Counted from the first letter of the stretch, positions 50,620 through 59,649 are shown. The stretch: DNA of 64,000 nt from Occultella aeris (GCF_902703175.1 NZ_CACRYJ010000046.1:165229-229228), one strand, 5' to 3'. A program made the numbers and translations. Notes: generated by a model from the letters alone, not told the origin.

Positions 50620-52065
50620 CTAACCCGCGGGCGCAGGCTCGACGAGTCGTGCCAACAACTCCGTGAGCAGTCGCTCGGCGAGCGCAGGCGGGGTGATCTC
50701 GATGATCGCCAACAGCGGGGCCAGAGCGTCCGGGAGCGCGCCCTCGGCGCCTATGCCGAAGCCGGCGAGGATCACGGCGGCTGTGTCGGAGTCGAGGGGA
50801 CCGGTGAGCGGCGGCAGCTGACCGAGCAGCGCAGTGGCATCGACGTGCGGGACACCGCGCACGGCGTCGGCTCCTGCCGCTAGCGCCGCGAGCAGCTCTG
50901 GTAGCACCCGCTCGGTGACCGGGGTGATGGTGAGGTGCGTCGTCGAACCGATGGCGCCGTTCGCCGGCTGCAACTGCAGCGTGAAGCCGAGGCCGCGCAC
51001 GACGTCCGCCCAGTGGTGCGGGTCGACGCGGGCTGCGGCGGGCACCGCCGGGTCGGCGGCGACCGCGAGGAGTGGGCCGACCGGATCTCCGAGTACCCGC
51101 AGCCCTTCGATCGCCGCGATCGCGTCGAGGATGACGTCGGTCGAGCGTCGGGTCGAGTCCACGAGTCCCTGGAAACCAGGCATCCCGAGAGCGCGGGTGA
51201 TCGCCCAGGCGGCAGCGAGGGGGCCGGCCGACCGGGAGCCGAGGATCGTCGGGTTGACCACCGGGTAGCCCGGCCACCGGGTGGTGGCGAAGTACTGCAG
51301 GCGCTGCCGGTCGCGGCCACGCTGCAGCAGCACCGAGGCGCCCTTCGGCGCGTAGCCGTACTTGTGCAGGTCCACGCTCACGCTCGTGACGCCGGGGACG
51401 GCGAAGTCCCAGGCCGGCAGGTCCGGCCAGAACGGCAGCACGAGCCCGCCGATGCAGGCGTCGACGTGCACGTCGATGCCGCGGACGGCCGCGAGTTCGG
51501 CGACCGCTGCGATCGGGTCGAGGGCAGCGACAGGGTACGAGGGTGCCGAGACCACGACCAGGGCCACCTCCGCCCCGAGCCGTGCCTCAAGGTCGCCGAC
51601 CGCCACCACACCTTCGCTGGAGACCGGGACCAGGTCGAGGGTCAGCCCGAAGTAGTGGGCCGCCTTGTGGAACGCGGCGTGCGCGGTGGCGGGCATGACC
51701 AGCCGCGGCGTGCCCGACCCGCCCGCGGCCACCCAGGCGTCCCGGGCGGTCTTGACGGCAAGCAGGCACGACTCGGTGCCACCGGTCGTGACGGTGCCCA
51801 CGACGTCGGCGTCGCCGTGCAGCAGGTCGCGCACGAACGCGATGACATCGCGTTCGAGCGCCGCCACCGACCCGAACGTGGTCGGGTCGAGTCCGTTGAC
51901 GGGCTGCATCAGGCGCGTGGCATCGGCGGCGAGTTGGTCGAGTTCGGCCACCCCGGGGTCGTAGACGTAGGACAGCACGCGTCCACCGTGCGTCGGAGCA
52001 TCGTGCTCGCGTAGCGCGCGCAGCTGCTCGAGGATGGTTGCCGGCTCTTCGGCGAAGGTGCTCAT
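50620..52065 (-). CDS. PLP-dependent decarboxylase/lyase (group II, sphinganine-1-phosphate-lyase-like)
   Basis: A 481-residue fold-type I PLP enzyme. TTGGTESCLLAVKTARDAW binds the phosphate, DVHVDACIGGLVLPFW holds the Asp that pairs with the pyridine nitrogen, and the Schiff-base Lys is in SVDLHKYGYAPKGASVLL (K235). The motif set fits the group II decarboxylase/sphingosine-phosphate-lyase branch rather than glutamate decarboxylase. Substrate unknown. Its start overlaps the stop of a GPH-type transporter (ATGA), so it probably acts on the imported compound. Confidence 0.85.
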   Translation of the reverse strand: MSTFAEEPATILEQLRALREHDAPTHGGRVLSYVYDPGVAELDQLAADATRLMQPVNGLDPTTFGSVAALERDVIAFVRDLLHGDADVVGTVTTGGTESCLLAVKTARDAWVAAGGSGTPRLVMPATAHAAFHKAAHYFGLTLDLVPVSSEGVVAVGDLEARLGAEVALVVVSAPSYPVAALDPIAAVAELAAVRGIDVHVDACIGGLVLPFWPDLPAWDFAVPGVTSVSVDLHKYGYAPKGASVLLQRGRDRQRLQYFATTRWPGYPVVNPTILGSRSAGPLAAAWAITRALGMPGFQGLVDSTRRSTDVILDAIAAIEGLRVLGDPVGPLLAVAADPAVPAAARVDPHHWADVVRGLGFTLQLQPANGAIGSTTHLTITPVTERVLPELLAALAAGADAVRGVPHVDATALLGQLPPLTGPLDSDTAAVILAGFGIGAEGALPDALAPLLAIIEITPPALAERLLTELLARLVEPAPAG

Positions 52066-53501
52066 GCGGTGGGGGCTCCGTTCGGCGGGGCGGGTTCGGA
52101 GGCCACGCGGTGCGTGCTCTCGTCGATGTCGGATCTGCGCAGCGGGTAGCGCGCGAGCGAGAGGAGGCTGCCGAACATCAGCGCCGCCGGGATGGCACTG
52201 AAGCTCACGATGATGCCGACGATCGCGCTCTCGGGCTGGGTCACGCTCTGTCCGGCGACGGTCGGGATGAATCCGGTGACGGCGAGCACGATTGAGGCGA
52301 TGGTGCCGCCGAACGCGAGCCCGGCGGTCTCACCGGCGGTCCAGACGCCACTGAACGTGCCGGCTCGGCCGGGTCCGTTCCGCGCCGCGTCGTGGGCGAC
52401 CGTGTCCGGCAGCATCGCCAGGGGTAGCGACTGCAGGCCCGCGTACGCCGCGCCGGCGAGCGCTACCGGCGCGTAGAGCCACGGCCCCGGGAACCAGATG
52501 AGCAGGATGAGCGACAGCGCCGCGACGGCGAACACGACCGTCGCGATCCGCAGTGCCCGCTCCTTGCCGATGCGGCGCGAGAGCGCCGCCCACAGCGGCG
52601 TGACGAGGAGAGCTGGGGCGATGAGCGACAGGAACAGGACGAGTACACCGGCGCCGAGGATCTCGGCGGCCACGTAGGCGACTCCCGCGAGCATGAGCCC
52701 GATCGCGAGCGCCTGGATGACGAAGGTGACGAGCAGCGCACGATAGGGCGCACTGCTGCGCACCGCCGACCAGCCGCGCCGGTAGTGCATACCCGGGCCC
52801 ACCTTCGGGGCGGCGGGACCGTCGACCGACGCTGGGGCCGGCACCACCGGCTCCGAGGTGCCGCGCGCGCTGCGCTCCACCGTCGAGGCGATGAGGAACG
52901 CGACTGCGAAGATGAGTCCCGCGACGCCCGCCATCACGAGGTAGCCGAGGTACTCGGTTCCGCCGCTCGCGGTGACGAGCCCGACGATCTCGGTCGCCCC
53001 GCCCCCGAAGGCGAGGATCGCGAGGGCGAGCACGATGACGCGTGCCGAGATCAGCCGGGTGCGGTCGTCGTAGCCGTCGACGAGTTCGGCCGGGAGGGCG
53101 ATGTAGGGCACCTGGAAGAAGCTGAACGCAGTGGCCGCGAGCAAGAACCCGATGAGCACCCATGCGGCCGAGGCGAGCTCCGGCAGACCTGGCGGCACCG
53201 TGAAGGTGAGTACGAAGAACACCGGCAGTCCGATGGCGCCGAGCACCATGAAGGTGCGACGCGCCCCGGTGCGGGCGAGACTGCGATCGCTTCGCGCACC
53301 GATCCAAGGGTCGATGATCACGTCCCAGATCTTCGACACCGTGAACGCTGCGCCGGCGAAGGCGGGGTTCACTCCGAGCGTGTTCGTCATGTAGATGAGC
53401 AACACCAGGCCGGGCAGAGTGCCGAAGCCCCCGGTCCCGACCGAGCCGATCGCATAGCGGACGACGGTGCCGCGTCCCAGGGCGGATGTGGGCGGGGCCA
53501 T
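52062..53501 (-). CDS. MFS transporter, GPH (glycoside-pentoside-hexuronide:cation symporter) family
   Basis: A 479-residue 12-helix transporter: VRYAIGSVGTGGFGTLPGLVLLIYMTNTLGVNPAFAG and SKIWDVIIDPWIGARSDRS are the GPH signature at the first helices, and GAPFRRTF-like ARTGARRTFMVLGAIGLP follows. A central cytoplasmic loop of about 60 residues is Ala/Pro rich. ATG 53501. It is coupled to the PLP lyase gene downstream. In GPH proteins the substrate is usually a sugar or amine cation. Confidence 0.85.
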   Translation of the reverse strand: MAPPTSALGRGTVVRYAIGSVGTGGFGTLPGLVLLIYMTNTLGVNPAFAGAAFTVSKIWDVIIDPWIGARSDRSLARTGARRTFMVLGAIGLPVFFVLTFTVPPGLPELASAAWVLIGFLLAATAFSFFQVPYIALPAELVDGYDDRTRLISARVIVLALAILAFGGGATEIVGLVTASGGTEYLGYLVMAGVAGLIFAVAFLIASTVERSARGTSEPVVPAPASVDGPAAPKVGPGMHYRRGWSAVRSSAPYRALLVTFVIQALAIGLMLAGVAYVAAEILGAGVLVLFLSLIAPALLVTPLWAALSRRIGKERALRIATVVFAVAALSLILLIWFPGPWLYAPVALAGAAYAGLQSLPLAMLPDTVAHDAARNGPGRAGTFSGVWTAGETAGLAFGGTIASIVLAVTGFIPTVAGQSVTQPESAIVGIIVSFSAIPAALMFGSLLSLARYPLRRSDIDESTHRVASEPAPPNGAPTA

Positions 53502-53649
53502 GGTCCGAACCCTAGAGGGGATCGGTCCCCTGAACTCATCGATCGCGGCATTCACCGCGCCGGTGCCCGGCACTCGACGAAGCCCACCGCACCCTGGGGT
53601 ACGGCGGGCGTCGTCGACGGCCAGGCGGGTGCGTGCACCGCCGGGACTG

Positions 53650-54444
53650 CTACAGCACGGCCTGCAGGAACGCTCGGGTGCGCTCGTTCTCCGGGGCGGT
53701 GAACATGACGTCGGGAGAGGCCTCCTCGACGATGCTGCCGCCGTCGAACATCAGCACGCGGTGCGAGACGTCCTGGGCGAACTGCATCTCGTGGGTGACG
53801 ATCAGCATCGTGATGTCGGTGCTCTTGGCGACGTCCCGCAGCACTCCGAGGACCTCGCCGACCAGCTCCGGGTCCAGGGCCGAGGTGACCTCGTCCAGGA
53901 GCAGGATCTCGGGATCCATGGCCAGGGCCCGGGCGATCGCCACGCGCTGCTGCTGTCCACCCGAGAGGCGGGTGGGGTGCTCGTCGGCCTTGTCCGCGAG
54001 CCCGACCTGGTCCAGCAGTTCCAGCCCGCGGGCGCGGGCCTGGTCCTGGGACCTGCCGAGCACGTGCACCGGAGCCTCGGTGATGTTCTCCAGCACGGAC
54101 ATGTTCGGGAACAGGTTGAACTGCTGGAACACCATCCCGATCTTCTGGGTGGTCCGGGCGACGTCCTTCGACCGGCGTTCCACCCGGCGACCGTTCACTT
54201 CCATGTGGGTGAGCGGCTCGCCGTCGACGAACATGTACCCGCCGGTGAGGTGCTCGAGCGTCATCACCAGGCGCAGGATCGTGGTCTTGCCCGATCCGGA
54301 CGGCCCGATCAGGGTGACCCGCTCGCCGCGCTGGACGTCGAAGTTCAGGTCGTCCAGCACGGTGTGGTCGCCGAACTTCTTGACGACGTTCTCGAAGCGG
54401 ATCGCCGGTTGTCCGGCGACCGCGGTGGAATCAGTAGGTGGCAA
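53650..54444 (-). CDS. ehuA: Ectoine/hydroxyectoine-type ABC ATPase EhuA
   Basis: A 264-residue polar-amino-acid-type ATPase: Walker A GPSGSGKTT, Q-loop FQQFNLFPNMSVLENI, signature LSGGQQQR, Walker B ILLLDEVTSALDPELVGEVL. An insert in the alpha/beta domain (HMEVNGRRVERRSKDVARTTQ) is typical of EhuA. It overlaps the ehuD stop by 14 bp and is the last gene of the operon. Confidence 0.85.
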   Translation of the reverse strand: MPPTDSTAVAGQPAIRFENVVKKFGDHTVLDDLNFDVQRGERVTLIGPSGSGKTTILRLVMTLEHLTGGYMFVDGEPLTHMEVNGRRVERRSKDVARTTQKIGMVFQQFNLFPNMSVLENITEAPVHVLGRSQDQARARGLELLDQVGLADKADEHPTRLSGGQQQRVAIARALAMDPEILLLDEVTSALDPELVGEVLGVLRDVAKSTDITMLIVTHEMQFAQDVSHRVLMFDGGSIVEEASPDVMFTAPENERTRAFLQAVL

Positions 54445-55078
54445 GGCGCTTCTCCATTCTGCGCAGCAGGACCGAGATCGGGTAGCTGGCGGCCAGGAAG
54501 ATCAGGCCGGCCATCGTGATCGACTCGGTGTAGACAAAGGTTCGCGATCCGTAGTTCTCGGCCTGCCGCACCATGTCCACGACGAAGATGACCGTGAGGT
54601 AAGGGGTGTCCTTGAGCATCGAGATCACCCAGGTGCCCAGGGCCGGCAACGTGGTCCGGAGGGCCTGAGGGATGACCACCTTGCGCCAGGTGCGTGCGGG
54701 GGACAGGGACAGGGCCTTGGCGGCTTCCCACTGGCCCTTCGGCACGGCGTCGATCCCGGAGCGGTACACCTCGGCCATGTAGCTGGCGTAGTGCACGCCC
54801 AGCACGATCACACCGAGCGTCATGCCGTCGACGGAGGTGAACGTGTAGAAGACGAACAGCAGTTGGATGACGATGGGCGTCATCCGGATGAACTCCATGA
54901 TCGCGTGCACCGGCGCCGCGATGAACGCCGGCGCGGTGCGGCGCACGATCGCGACGATCAGGCCGAGCACGGCGGCGATCGCCGAGCCGATCAGGGTCGC
55001 GACGAGCGTGACCTTGACGAAGGCCACGAGCAGTTCGGGGAGCACCTCGATGGCGCGGTCCCAGCTCCACCAGTCCAT
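54431..55078 (-). CDS. ehuD: Ectoine/hydroxyectoine-type ABC permease EhuD
   Basis: A 215-residue HisM-type permease: VAFVKVTLVATLIGSAIAAVLGLIVAIVRRT, EAA loop VPKGQWEAAKALSLSPARTWRKVVIPQALRTTLPALG and a C-terminal helix. The opening WWSWDRAIEVLPEL and this loop match EhuD as I know it. ATG 55078 overlaps the ehuC stop by one base. Confidence 0.85.
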   Translation of the reverse strand: MDWWSWDRAIEVLPELLVAFVKVTLVATLIGSAIAAVLGLIVAIVRRTAPAFIAAPVHAIMEFIRMTPIVIQLLFVFYTFTSVDGMTLGVIVLGVHYASYMAEVYRSGIDAVPKGQWEAAKALSLSPARTWRKVVIPQALRTTLPALGTWVISMLKDTPYLTVIFVVDMVRQAENYGSRTFVYTESITMAGLIFLAASYPISVLLRRMEKRLATY

Positions 55079-55842
55079 CAGGCGACCCCCGCCCCGCCGC
55101 TGCCCGCGTTCGCGGCCGGCTTCGGATCCGTCGTCGCCTTGTCGGTGATGCGCACGCTGAACAGGCCGCCCTTCGGCGGACCCTGGCCGAGCCGGCGCTT
55201 CGCGTGGCGCTCGAGCGCGTTCGCGCCGAGCACCATGGCATAGGAGATGAGGAAGTAGATGATCATGCCGACGCCGTAGGCGAAGAACGTGTTGCCGGTC
55301 TGCTGACGCAGTTGGTCGGTCTCCCAGGTGAGGTCGTGCATGAGGATGATGTAGGCGACGGCGGTGCCCTTGAGGAGCATCACGGCCAGGTTTGCGAGCG
55401 AGGGGATCATGATCGCCCAGGCCTGCGGCCAGATGATCTTGCGGAGCTTGCGCACCGGGCTCAGCGAGAGCGCGGTCGCGGCCTCCCACTGACCCTTGGG
55501 CACGGAGTTGATCGAGCCGCGGACCACCTCTGCGGCGTAGGCGCCGTAGTTCAGGCCGAGAGCCAGTACCCCGCAGAGCAGCGCGTCCAGCTTGATGCCG
55601 AAGAGTGGCATGACGTAGAAGAACCAGAACAGCTGCACCAGCAGCGAGGTACCGCGGAAGAACTCGATGAGGACCCGGGCGGGCACCCGCGCCGGCCAGC
55701 GCGGACTCCGTGCCGCCAGGCCGAGGACGATGGCGATGACGAACGCGAGCACGACGCCCCCGACCGTGAGCTGCAGCGTGATGAACACGCCGCTGCGCAG
55801 GTCGGGGAGCGCCGCGATCAGCGCATCGATGTTGTCATTCAT
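55078..55842 (-). CDS. ehuC: Ectoine/hydroxyectoine-type ABC permease EhuC
   Basis: A 254-residue HisM-type permease: RSGVFITLQLTVGGVVLAFVIAIVLGLAARS, FFRGTSLLVQLFWFFYVMPLFG, EAA loop VPKGQWEAATALSLSPVRKLRKIIWPQAW. A basic, Pro/Gly-rich C-terminal tail of about 40 residues follows the last helix. It begins 12 bp after the ehuB stop. Confidence 0.85.
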   Translation of the reverse strand: MNDNIDALIAALPDLRSGVFITLQLTVGGVVLAFVIAIVLGLAARSPRWPARVPARVLIEFFRGTSLLVQLFWFFYVMPLFGIKLDALLCGVLALGLNYGAYAAEVVRGSINSVPKGQWEAATALSLSPVRKLRKIIWPQAWAIMIPSLANLAVMLLKGTAVAYIILMHDLTWETDQLRQQTGNTFFAYGVGMIIYFLISYAMVLGANALERHAKRRLGQGPPKGGLFSVRITDKATTDPKPAANAGSGGAGVA

Positions 55843-55854
55843 AGGCTGGCTGAA

Positions 55855-56781
55855 TCAGCCGATGTCGCCCGCGCAGAACTGCTCGGTCGTGATCTCACCG
55901 GTTGGGCGCTCCTCGGCGGTGAAGCCGAAGTCGCCGACGACCTCGAGGTAGGAGGCCTCGTCACCGACGATGCCCGCGAGCTGCTCGTTGTAGGCGTCGC
56001 GCAGATCGGTGTCGGACGGGCGGAACACGGTGCCACCGGCACCCACCTGGTCGACGCCGTCGATGTTCGCGACGAAGGACTCGGTGACCTCGATCGGGGC
56101 GTCCGGGTTGTTGTCGGCCATCCAGTTGAGCGAGATGCCGGTGAGGGCGAAGACGTCGGCGCGGCCGTTGACCACGGCGTCCAAGCCGTCCTGCGGGTTC
56201 CCGACCTCCATCGCGGAGATGCCGAGGTCGGTCGCGTAGGTGGCCTCGATGGCGCCGGTCAGGGCGGCCACCTGAACGCCGGAGTCGACGATCGACTGCA
56301 TGTCGGTCAGACCCTCCGGGTTGCCCTCGGGGACCATCAGCGCGGTCGTGTACATGAACTCCGGGTCGGAGAAGATGGCCTGCTCGCAGCGCTCGGGCAG
56401 GATCGACATCCCGGCGGCGATCACGTCGAACCGGCCCGCGTTCAGACCCTGGATCAGCTGGCCGAACTCGGCTTGGACGCCCTCGACGTTCTCGATGCCG
56501 AGTTCGTTCCAGATCCGCTCGTGCAGCGCGACGGTGGCGCCGGTGAGTTCACCGCCGTCCTCGAAGCTGTACGGGGCCTCGCCGGCGAACCCGACGGTGA
56601 TCGTGCCCTCCTCCTGCAACTGCTCGAGGGTCAGCGCCTCGCCGCTGCTGCCGCCGGTGTCGCCACCGTCGGTCCCTCCACCTTCGGCGTCGCCGCCACC
56701 CCCGCAGGCGGCAAGCCCGAGTGCGACGGCTCCCGCCGTCGCGAACATCGCGGCCTTGCGGCGCGAAGTGATTGTCATCAT
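55855..56781 (-). CDS. ehuB: Ectoine/hydroxyectoine-binding lipoprotein EhuB
   Basis: A 308-residue SBP_bac_3 protein. The signal peptide ends in LAAC (lipobox), then a Gly/Asp linker and GTITVGFAGEAPYSFEDGGELTGATVALHERIWNELG. The segment EFGQLIQGLNAGRFDVIAAGMSILPERCEQAIFSDP is very close to EhuB proteins, which bind ectoine and hydroxyectoine through aromatic residues. ATG 56781 (with GAAGGG upstream) is preferred over ATG 56805. It starts the operon ehuB-C-D-A, a compatible-solute uptake system for osmotic stress or nutrition. Confidence 0.85.
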   Translation of the reverse strand: MMTITSRRKAAMFATAGAVALGLAACGGGGDAEGGGTDGGDTGGSSGEALTLEQLQEEGTITVGFAGEAPYSFEDGGELTGATVALHERIWNELGIENVEGVQAEFGQLIQGLNAGRFDVIAAGMSILPERCEQAIFSDPEFMYTTALMVPEGNPEGLTDMQSIVDSGVQVAALTGAIEATYATDLGISAMEVGNPQDGLDAVVNGRADVFALTGISLNWMADNNPDAPIEVTESFVANIDGVDQVGAGGTVFRPSDTDLRDAYNEQLAGIVGDEASYLEVVGDFGFTAEERPTGEITTEQFCAGDIG

Positions 56782-56952
56782 GGTCCCTTCGGTTGGACGA
56801 GGCATAGCCTCCCGGCGGTGCGACCACTGGGGCGCGCGGCACCGGACGGGTCACCCCGACGGTCATGGTGTCGATCCACCGTAGGCGGGTCCCTGAGGGG
56901 CTACAAACGCCGAATTCGGCCATTTTTCGGCTGTCGGAGCCTCCGAGGACGA

Positions 56953-56990
56953 TTTGCTCTCAGCCGCATGCTCATGCGCCTGAGAGCAAA
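56953..56990. promoter_or_regulatory. Large inverted repeat upstream of ehuB
   Basis: Two 18-nt arms (56953-56970 and 56973-56990) with a 2-nt centre and one mismatch. The outer parts read TTTGCTCTCAG and CTGAGAGCAAA. A further 12-bp palindrome GCCGAATTCGGC lies at 56909-56920. The dyads lie in the 377-bp divergent gap 120-210 bp before ehuB. A dimeric regulator site or a transcript hairpin is possible; no regulator gene is nearby. Confidence 0.55.
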
Positions 56991-57158
56991 CTGCACGGCG
57001 GCCGATCCGGGCCCGATCCGGGCCTGATTCGATGCCATTCATTGTTACTCTGTTGAGACAACCTCCACATATTTCAAACCTTCCATTGAGCAAGGCTTTG
57101 CTAAAACATGGGTTGATCGGCGGTGGTCAGAGCCCGTGACGGGTGGCAGGATCGGCAC

Positions 57159-57734
57159 ATGGACCTCCACCTGACCGGCGACGCGGACGCTGACACCCTG
57201 CTCTCCTCCGACCCCCTCGCGCTCCTGATCGGCATGCTTCTCGACCAGCAGGTGGCGATGGAGACCGCGTTCATCGGGCCGCGCAAGATCGCCGAACGAG
57301 TGGGCGGTATCGACGCCGCCACGATCGCCGGCATGGATCCCGAGGAGTTCTCGGCGCTGTGCGCTACACCCCCCGCGGTGCACCGGTTCCCTGGCTCGAT
57401 GGCCGGACGTATCCAGGCCCTGTGTGCCGCGATCGTGACCGAATACGACGGCGACGCGGCCCGGATCTGGACGGCCGGCGAGCCGGACGGCGCCGAGGTG
57501 CTGCGCCGGCTGAAGTCGTTGCCCGGCTTCGGCGAGCAGAAGGCGAAGATCTTCCTCGCCCTCCTCGGCAAGCAGGCGGGCCTGGCGGCGGCAGGGTGGC
57601 GAGAGTCCGCCGGCGCCTACGGCGAGGCCGGCTCGTTCCGCTCGATTGCGGACGTCGTGGACCCCGAGTCCCTGCTCAAGGTCCGCGAGACCAAGCGCGC
57701 CGCGAAGGCGGCGGCGAAGGCCGCCAAGGGCTGA
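57159..57734 (+). CDS. HhH-GPD base-excision-repair family protein
   Basis: A 191-residue protein: LHLTGDADADTLLSSDPLALLIGMLLDQQVAMETAFIGPRKIAERVG, then a helix-hairpin-helix LKSLPGFGEQKAKIFLALLGKQ (about 117-138) and a Lys/Ala tail. It matches the actinobacterial HhH-GPD-type base excision repair family, small members of the EndoIII/AlkA superfamily. A catalytic Lys or Asp in the usual place is not evident, so its enzymatic activity is unsure. ATG 57159. Confidence 0.8.
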   Translation: MDLHLTGDADADTLLSSDPLALLIGMLLDQQVAMETAFIGPRKIAERVGGIDAATIAGMDPEEFSALCATPPAVHRFPGSMAGRIQALCAAIVTEYDGDAARIWTAGEPDGAEVLRRLKSLPGFGEQKAKIFLALLGKQAGLAAAGWRESAGAYGEAGSFRSIADVVDPESLLKVRETKRAAKAAAKAAKG

Positions 57735-58044
57735 GATCGGCGGCTCCCGACGGCGGGGCCGGTCGGGCCGCTCCGGCGGGCTCCGCAATCGGTCCGGGCG
57801 TGCTCCGGAGGTGCCGTCGCGACCGGCGCCGCCAGCGTTGTTCGCTGGCCGTTCCATGGTTGTTTGCGGACTACCGGTTGACCCGGACGGGCTGCGGTGA
57901 ATCGCGCCGCGGAACTGTCGCCAGCATCACAGGAACCCCGACACGAAACGATTCGACTTCGGCCCGCCGAGCGCCGACAATAGATCTTGCCGAGGGTCTG
58001 TTCCCGGCGCGCCCGATCATCCTTCCGCCCACGGGAATCCTCGA
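57735..58044. other. Intergenic leader of the Bcr/CflA-type exporter
   Basis: No gene seen. GACAAT at about 57977 with TTCGAC 18 bp before it could be a promoter for the next gene. A GC-rich stretch just after the HhH-GPD stop (57740-57790) can fold and may act as terminator. Confidence 0.35.
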
Positions 58045-59412
58045 TTGACTGCTGACACCTCACCCTCGCGCGTCCACGCGCCGACGCCCGGTGCCCCCTC
58101 CTCCGACGACCTGATCGACCCGGCCATGACCGCCGACCAGCTCGCCCCCGCCGTCGCCGCCGTCCCACCGGTGCCGCCGGTCCCGGCCGACCCTGGCACC
58201 CCCGTCGCGGCCACCGCCAGGCGACGCGCCCCGGTGAAACTGATCCTGCTGCTCGGGGCGATGTCCGCGCTCGGAGCCCTGACCACGGACATGTACCTGC
58301 CGTCGCTGCCCGAGGTGGTCACGGATCTCGCCGCTGGCACGGCGTCGGTGCAGTTCACGATCACCGCGACGCTGATCGGTGGCGCACTCGGACAGTTGCT
58401 CATCGGCCCGCTCTCGGACCGGTACGGGCGCCGGCTGCCGGTGCTGGTCGGCCTGGTGGTGCATGTGGTGGCGTCGCTGCTGTGCCTGCTGGTCGCGGAC
58501 GTGGCGCCGCTGATCGTGCTGCGGACGATCCAGGGCATGGGTAACGCCGCCGCCGGGGTGGTGGCCGTGGCCGTGATCCGGGACCGGCTCTCCGGCGCGG
58601 AGGCCTCCGCCGTGCTGTCCCGGCTGATGCTGGTGATCGGGATCGCCCCGCTGCTGGCCCCCACCATCGGCGGCATCATCGCCTCGATCTGGGACTGGAA
58701 GATGGTGTTCGCCGCGCTCGCCCTGTACGGGGTGATCCTGTTCTTCATCGTGGCGCGGTTCCTGCCGGAGTCGCTGCCCAAGGAGTTGCGCTCCACCAGC
58801 ACCCGCGCGGTGATGGGCTCCTACGGGGTGCTGTTGCGGGACCGGCAGTTCGTTGCGCTCGCGCTGCTGCCCGGCCTGGGGATGGCGGCCCTGTTCGCCT
58901 ACGTCTCCGGCTCACCGTTCGTGATCCGCGAGGGGTACGGCCTCAGCGAGCACCAGTTCTCCCTGCTGTTCGCGGTCAACGGCATCGGCCTCGTGCTCGG
59001 CGCGCAGGTCAACGCCGCGCTCGTGCGCCGGTTCGCGCCGATCCGGATCATGCGCCTGGCGCTGCCGATCGCCACGTTCTTCGCCGTGGTGCTGCTCGTT
59101 GTGGGCGTGACCGGCTTCGGCGGGCTGGTCGGCCTGTGCATCCCGCTCTGGCTGATGCTCGCGGTGAACTCGCTGGTACCACCGAACGCCTCCGCGCTGG
59201 CGCTGACCCGGCACGGCGAGCGCGCCGGCGCCGCCGCCGCCATGATCGGGTGTGCCCAGTCCGGCGTGGCCGGTCTGGTGGCCCCGCTGGTCGGCATGCT
59301 CGGCGGCACTGCAGCGGCGATGAGCGTCGTGATCGTGGCCGCCATGCTCGCCTCGCTCGCGGTGCTCGCGTTCGGCACCCCGGCGTACCGCCGTGGCGGC
59401 TGGACCGCCTGA
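58045..59412 (+). CDS. MFS exporter, Bcr/CflA family
   Basis: A 455-residue, 12-helix transporter: LILLLGAMSALGALTTDMYLPSLPEVVTDL, QLLIGPLSDRYGRRLPVLVG (motif A) and RTIQGMGNAAAGVVAVAVIRD. These are the Bcr/CflA drug exporter signatures. An N-terminal, cytoplasmic, Pro/Ala-rich extension of about 65 residues is longer than usual. The start is TTG 58045; an internal ATG at 58126 is an alternative. Confidence 0.88.
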   Translation: MTADTSPSRVHAPTPGAPSSDDLIDPAMTADQLAPAVAAVPPVPPVPADPGTPVAATARRRAPVKLILLLGAMSALGALTTDMYLPSLPEVVTDLAAGTASVQFTITATLIGGALGQLLIGPLSDRYGRRLPVLVGLVVHVVASLLCLLVADVAPLIVLRTIQGMGNAAAGVVAVAVIRDRLSGAEASAVLSRLMLVIGIAPLLAPTIGGIIASIWDWKMVFAALALYGVILFFIVARFLPESLPKELRSTSTRAVMGSYGVLLRDRQFVALALLPGLGMAALFAYVSGSPFVIREGYGLSEHQFSLLFAVNGIGLVLGAQVNAALVRRFAPIRIMRLALPIATFFAVVLLVVGVTGFGGLVGLCIPLWLMLAVNSLVPPNASALALTRHGERAGAAAAMIGCAQSGVAGLVAPLVGMLGGTAAAMSVVIVAAMLASLAVLAFGTPAYRRGGWTA

Positions 59413-59426
59413 GCGGCCCAAGCAAG

Positions 59427-59478
59427 CATGGACGACGGCGGCGCTCACCCCGCGAGGTGAGCGCCGCCGTCGTCCATG
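59427..59478. terminator. Very long bidirectional hairpin terminator
   Basis: A 23-bp perfect stem (59427-59449 with 59456-59478) around a 6-nt loop, between the convergent MFS exporter and the transporter small subunit/SSS operon. This is unusually long for a terminator and should block transcription from both sides. Confidence 0.8.
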
Positions 59479-59495
59479 GCTTGTTCGGCAGACGA

Positions 59496-59633
59496 TCAGA
59501 TGATGTCGCGGCCCTCGCGGCGGGCCTCGAGCCAGTCCTTGATGAAGGCTCGGCCGATGATGAATAGGACCACGGCGACGATCACGGGCCACATCAGGAC
59601 GTAGACCGTCAGGGCGATGGTGGAAATCGACAT
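59496..59633 (-). CDS. 45-residue putative transporter small subunit
   Basis: A short membrane protein: MSISTIALTVYVLMWPVIVA, then VVLFIIGRAFIKDWLEARRE and GRDII. One transmembrane helix and a basic/acidic amphipathic tail. GAGGAGAGACAG precedes the ATG. It is the second gene after the SSS symporter (16 bp gap), a placement shared with known putative transporter small subunits of actinobacterial sodium:solute symporters; it probably assembles with that symporter. Confidence 0.75.
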   Translation of the reverse strand: MSISTIALTVYVLMWPVIVAVVLFIIGRAFIKDWLEARREGRDII

Positions 59634-59649
59634 CTGTCTCTCCTCTCGA

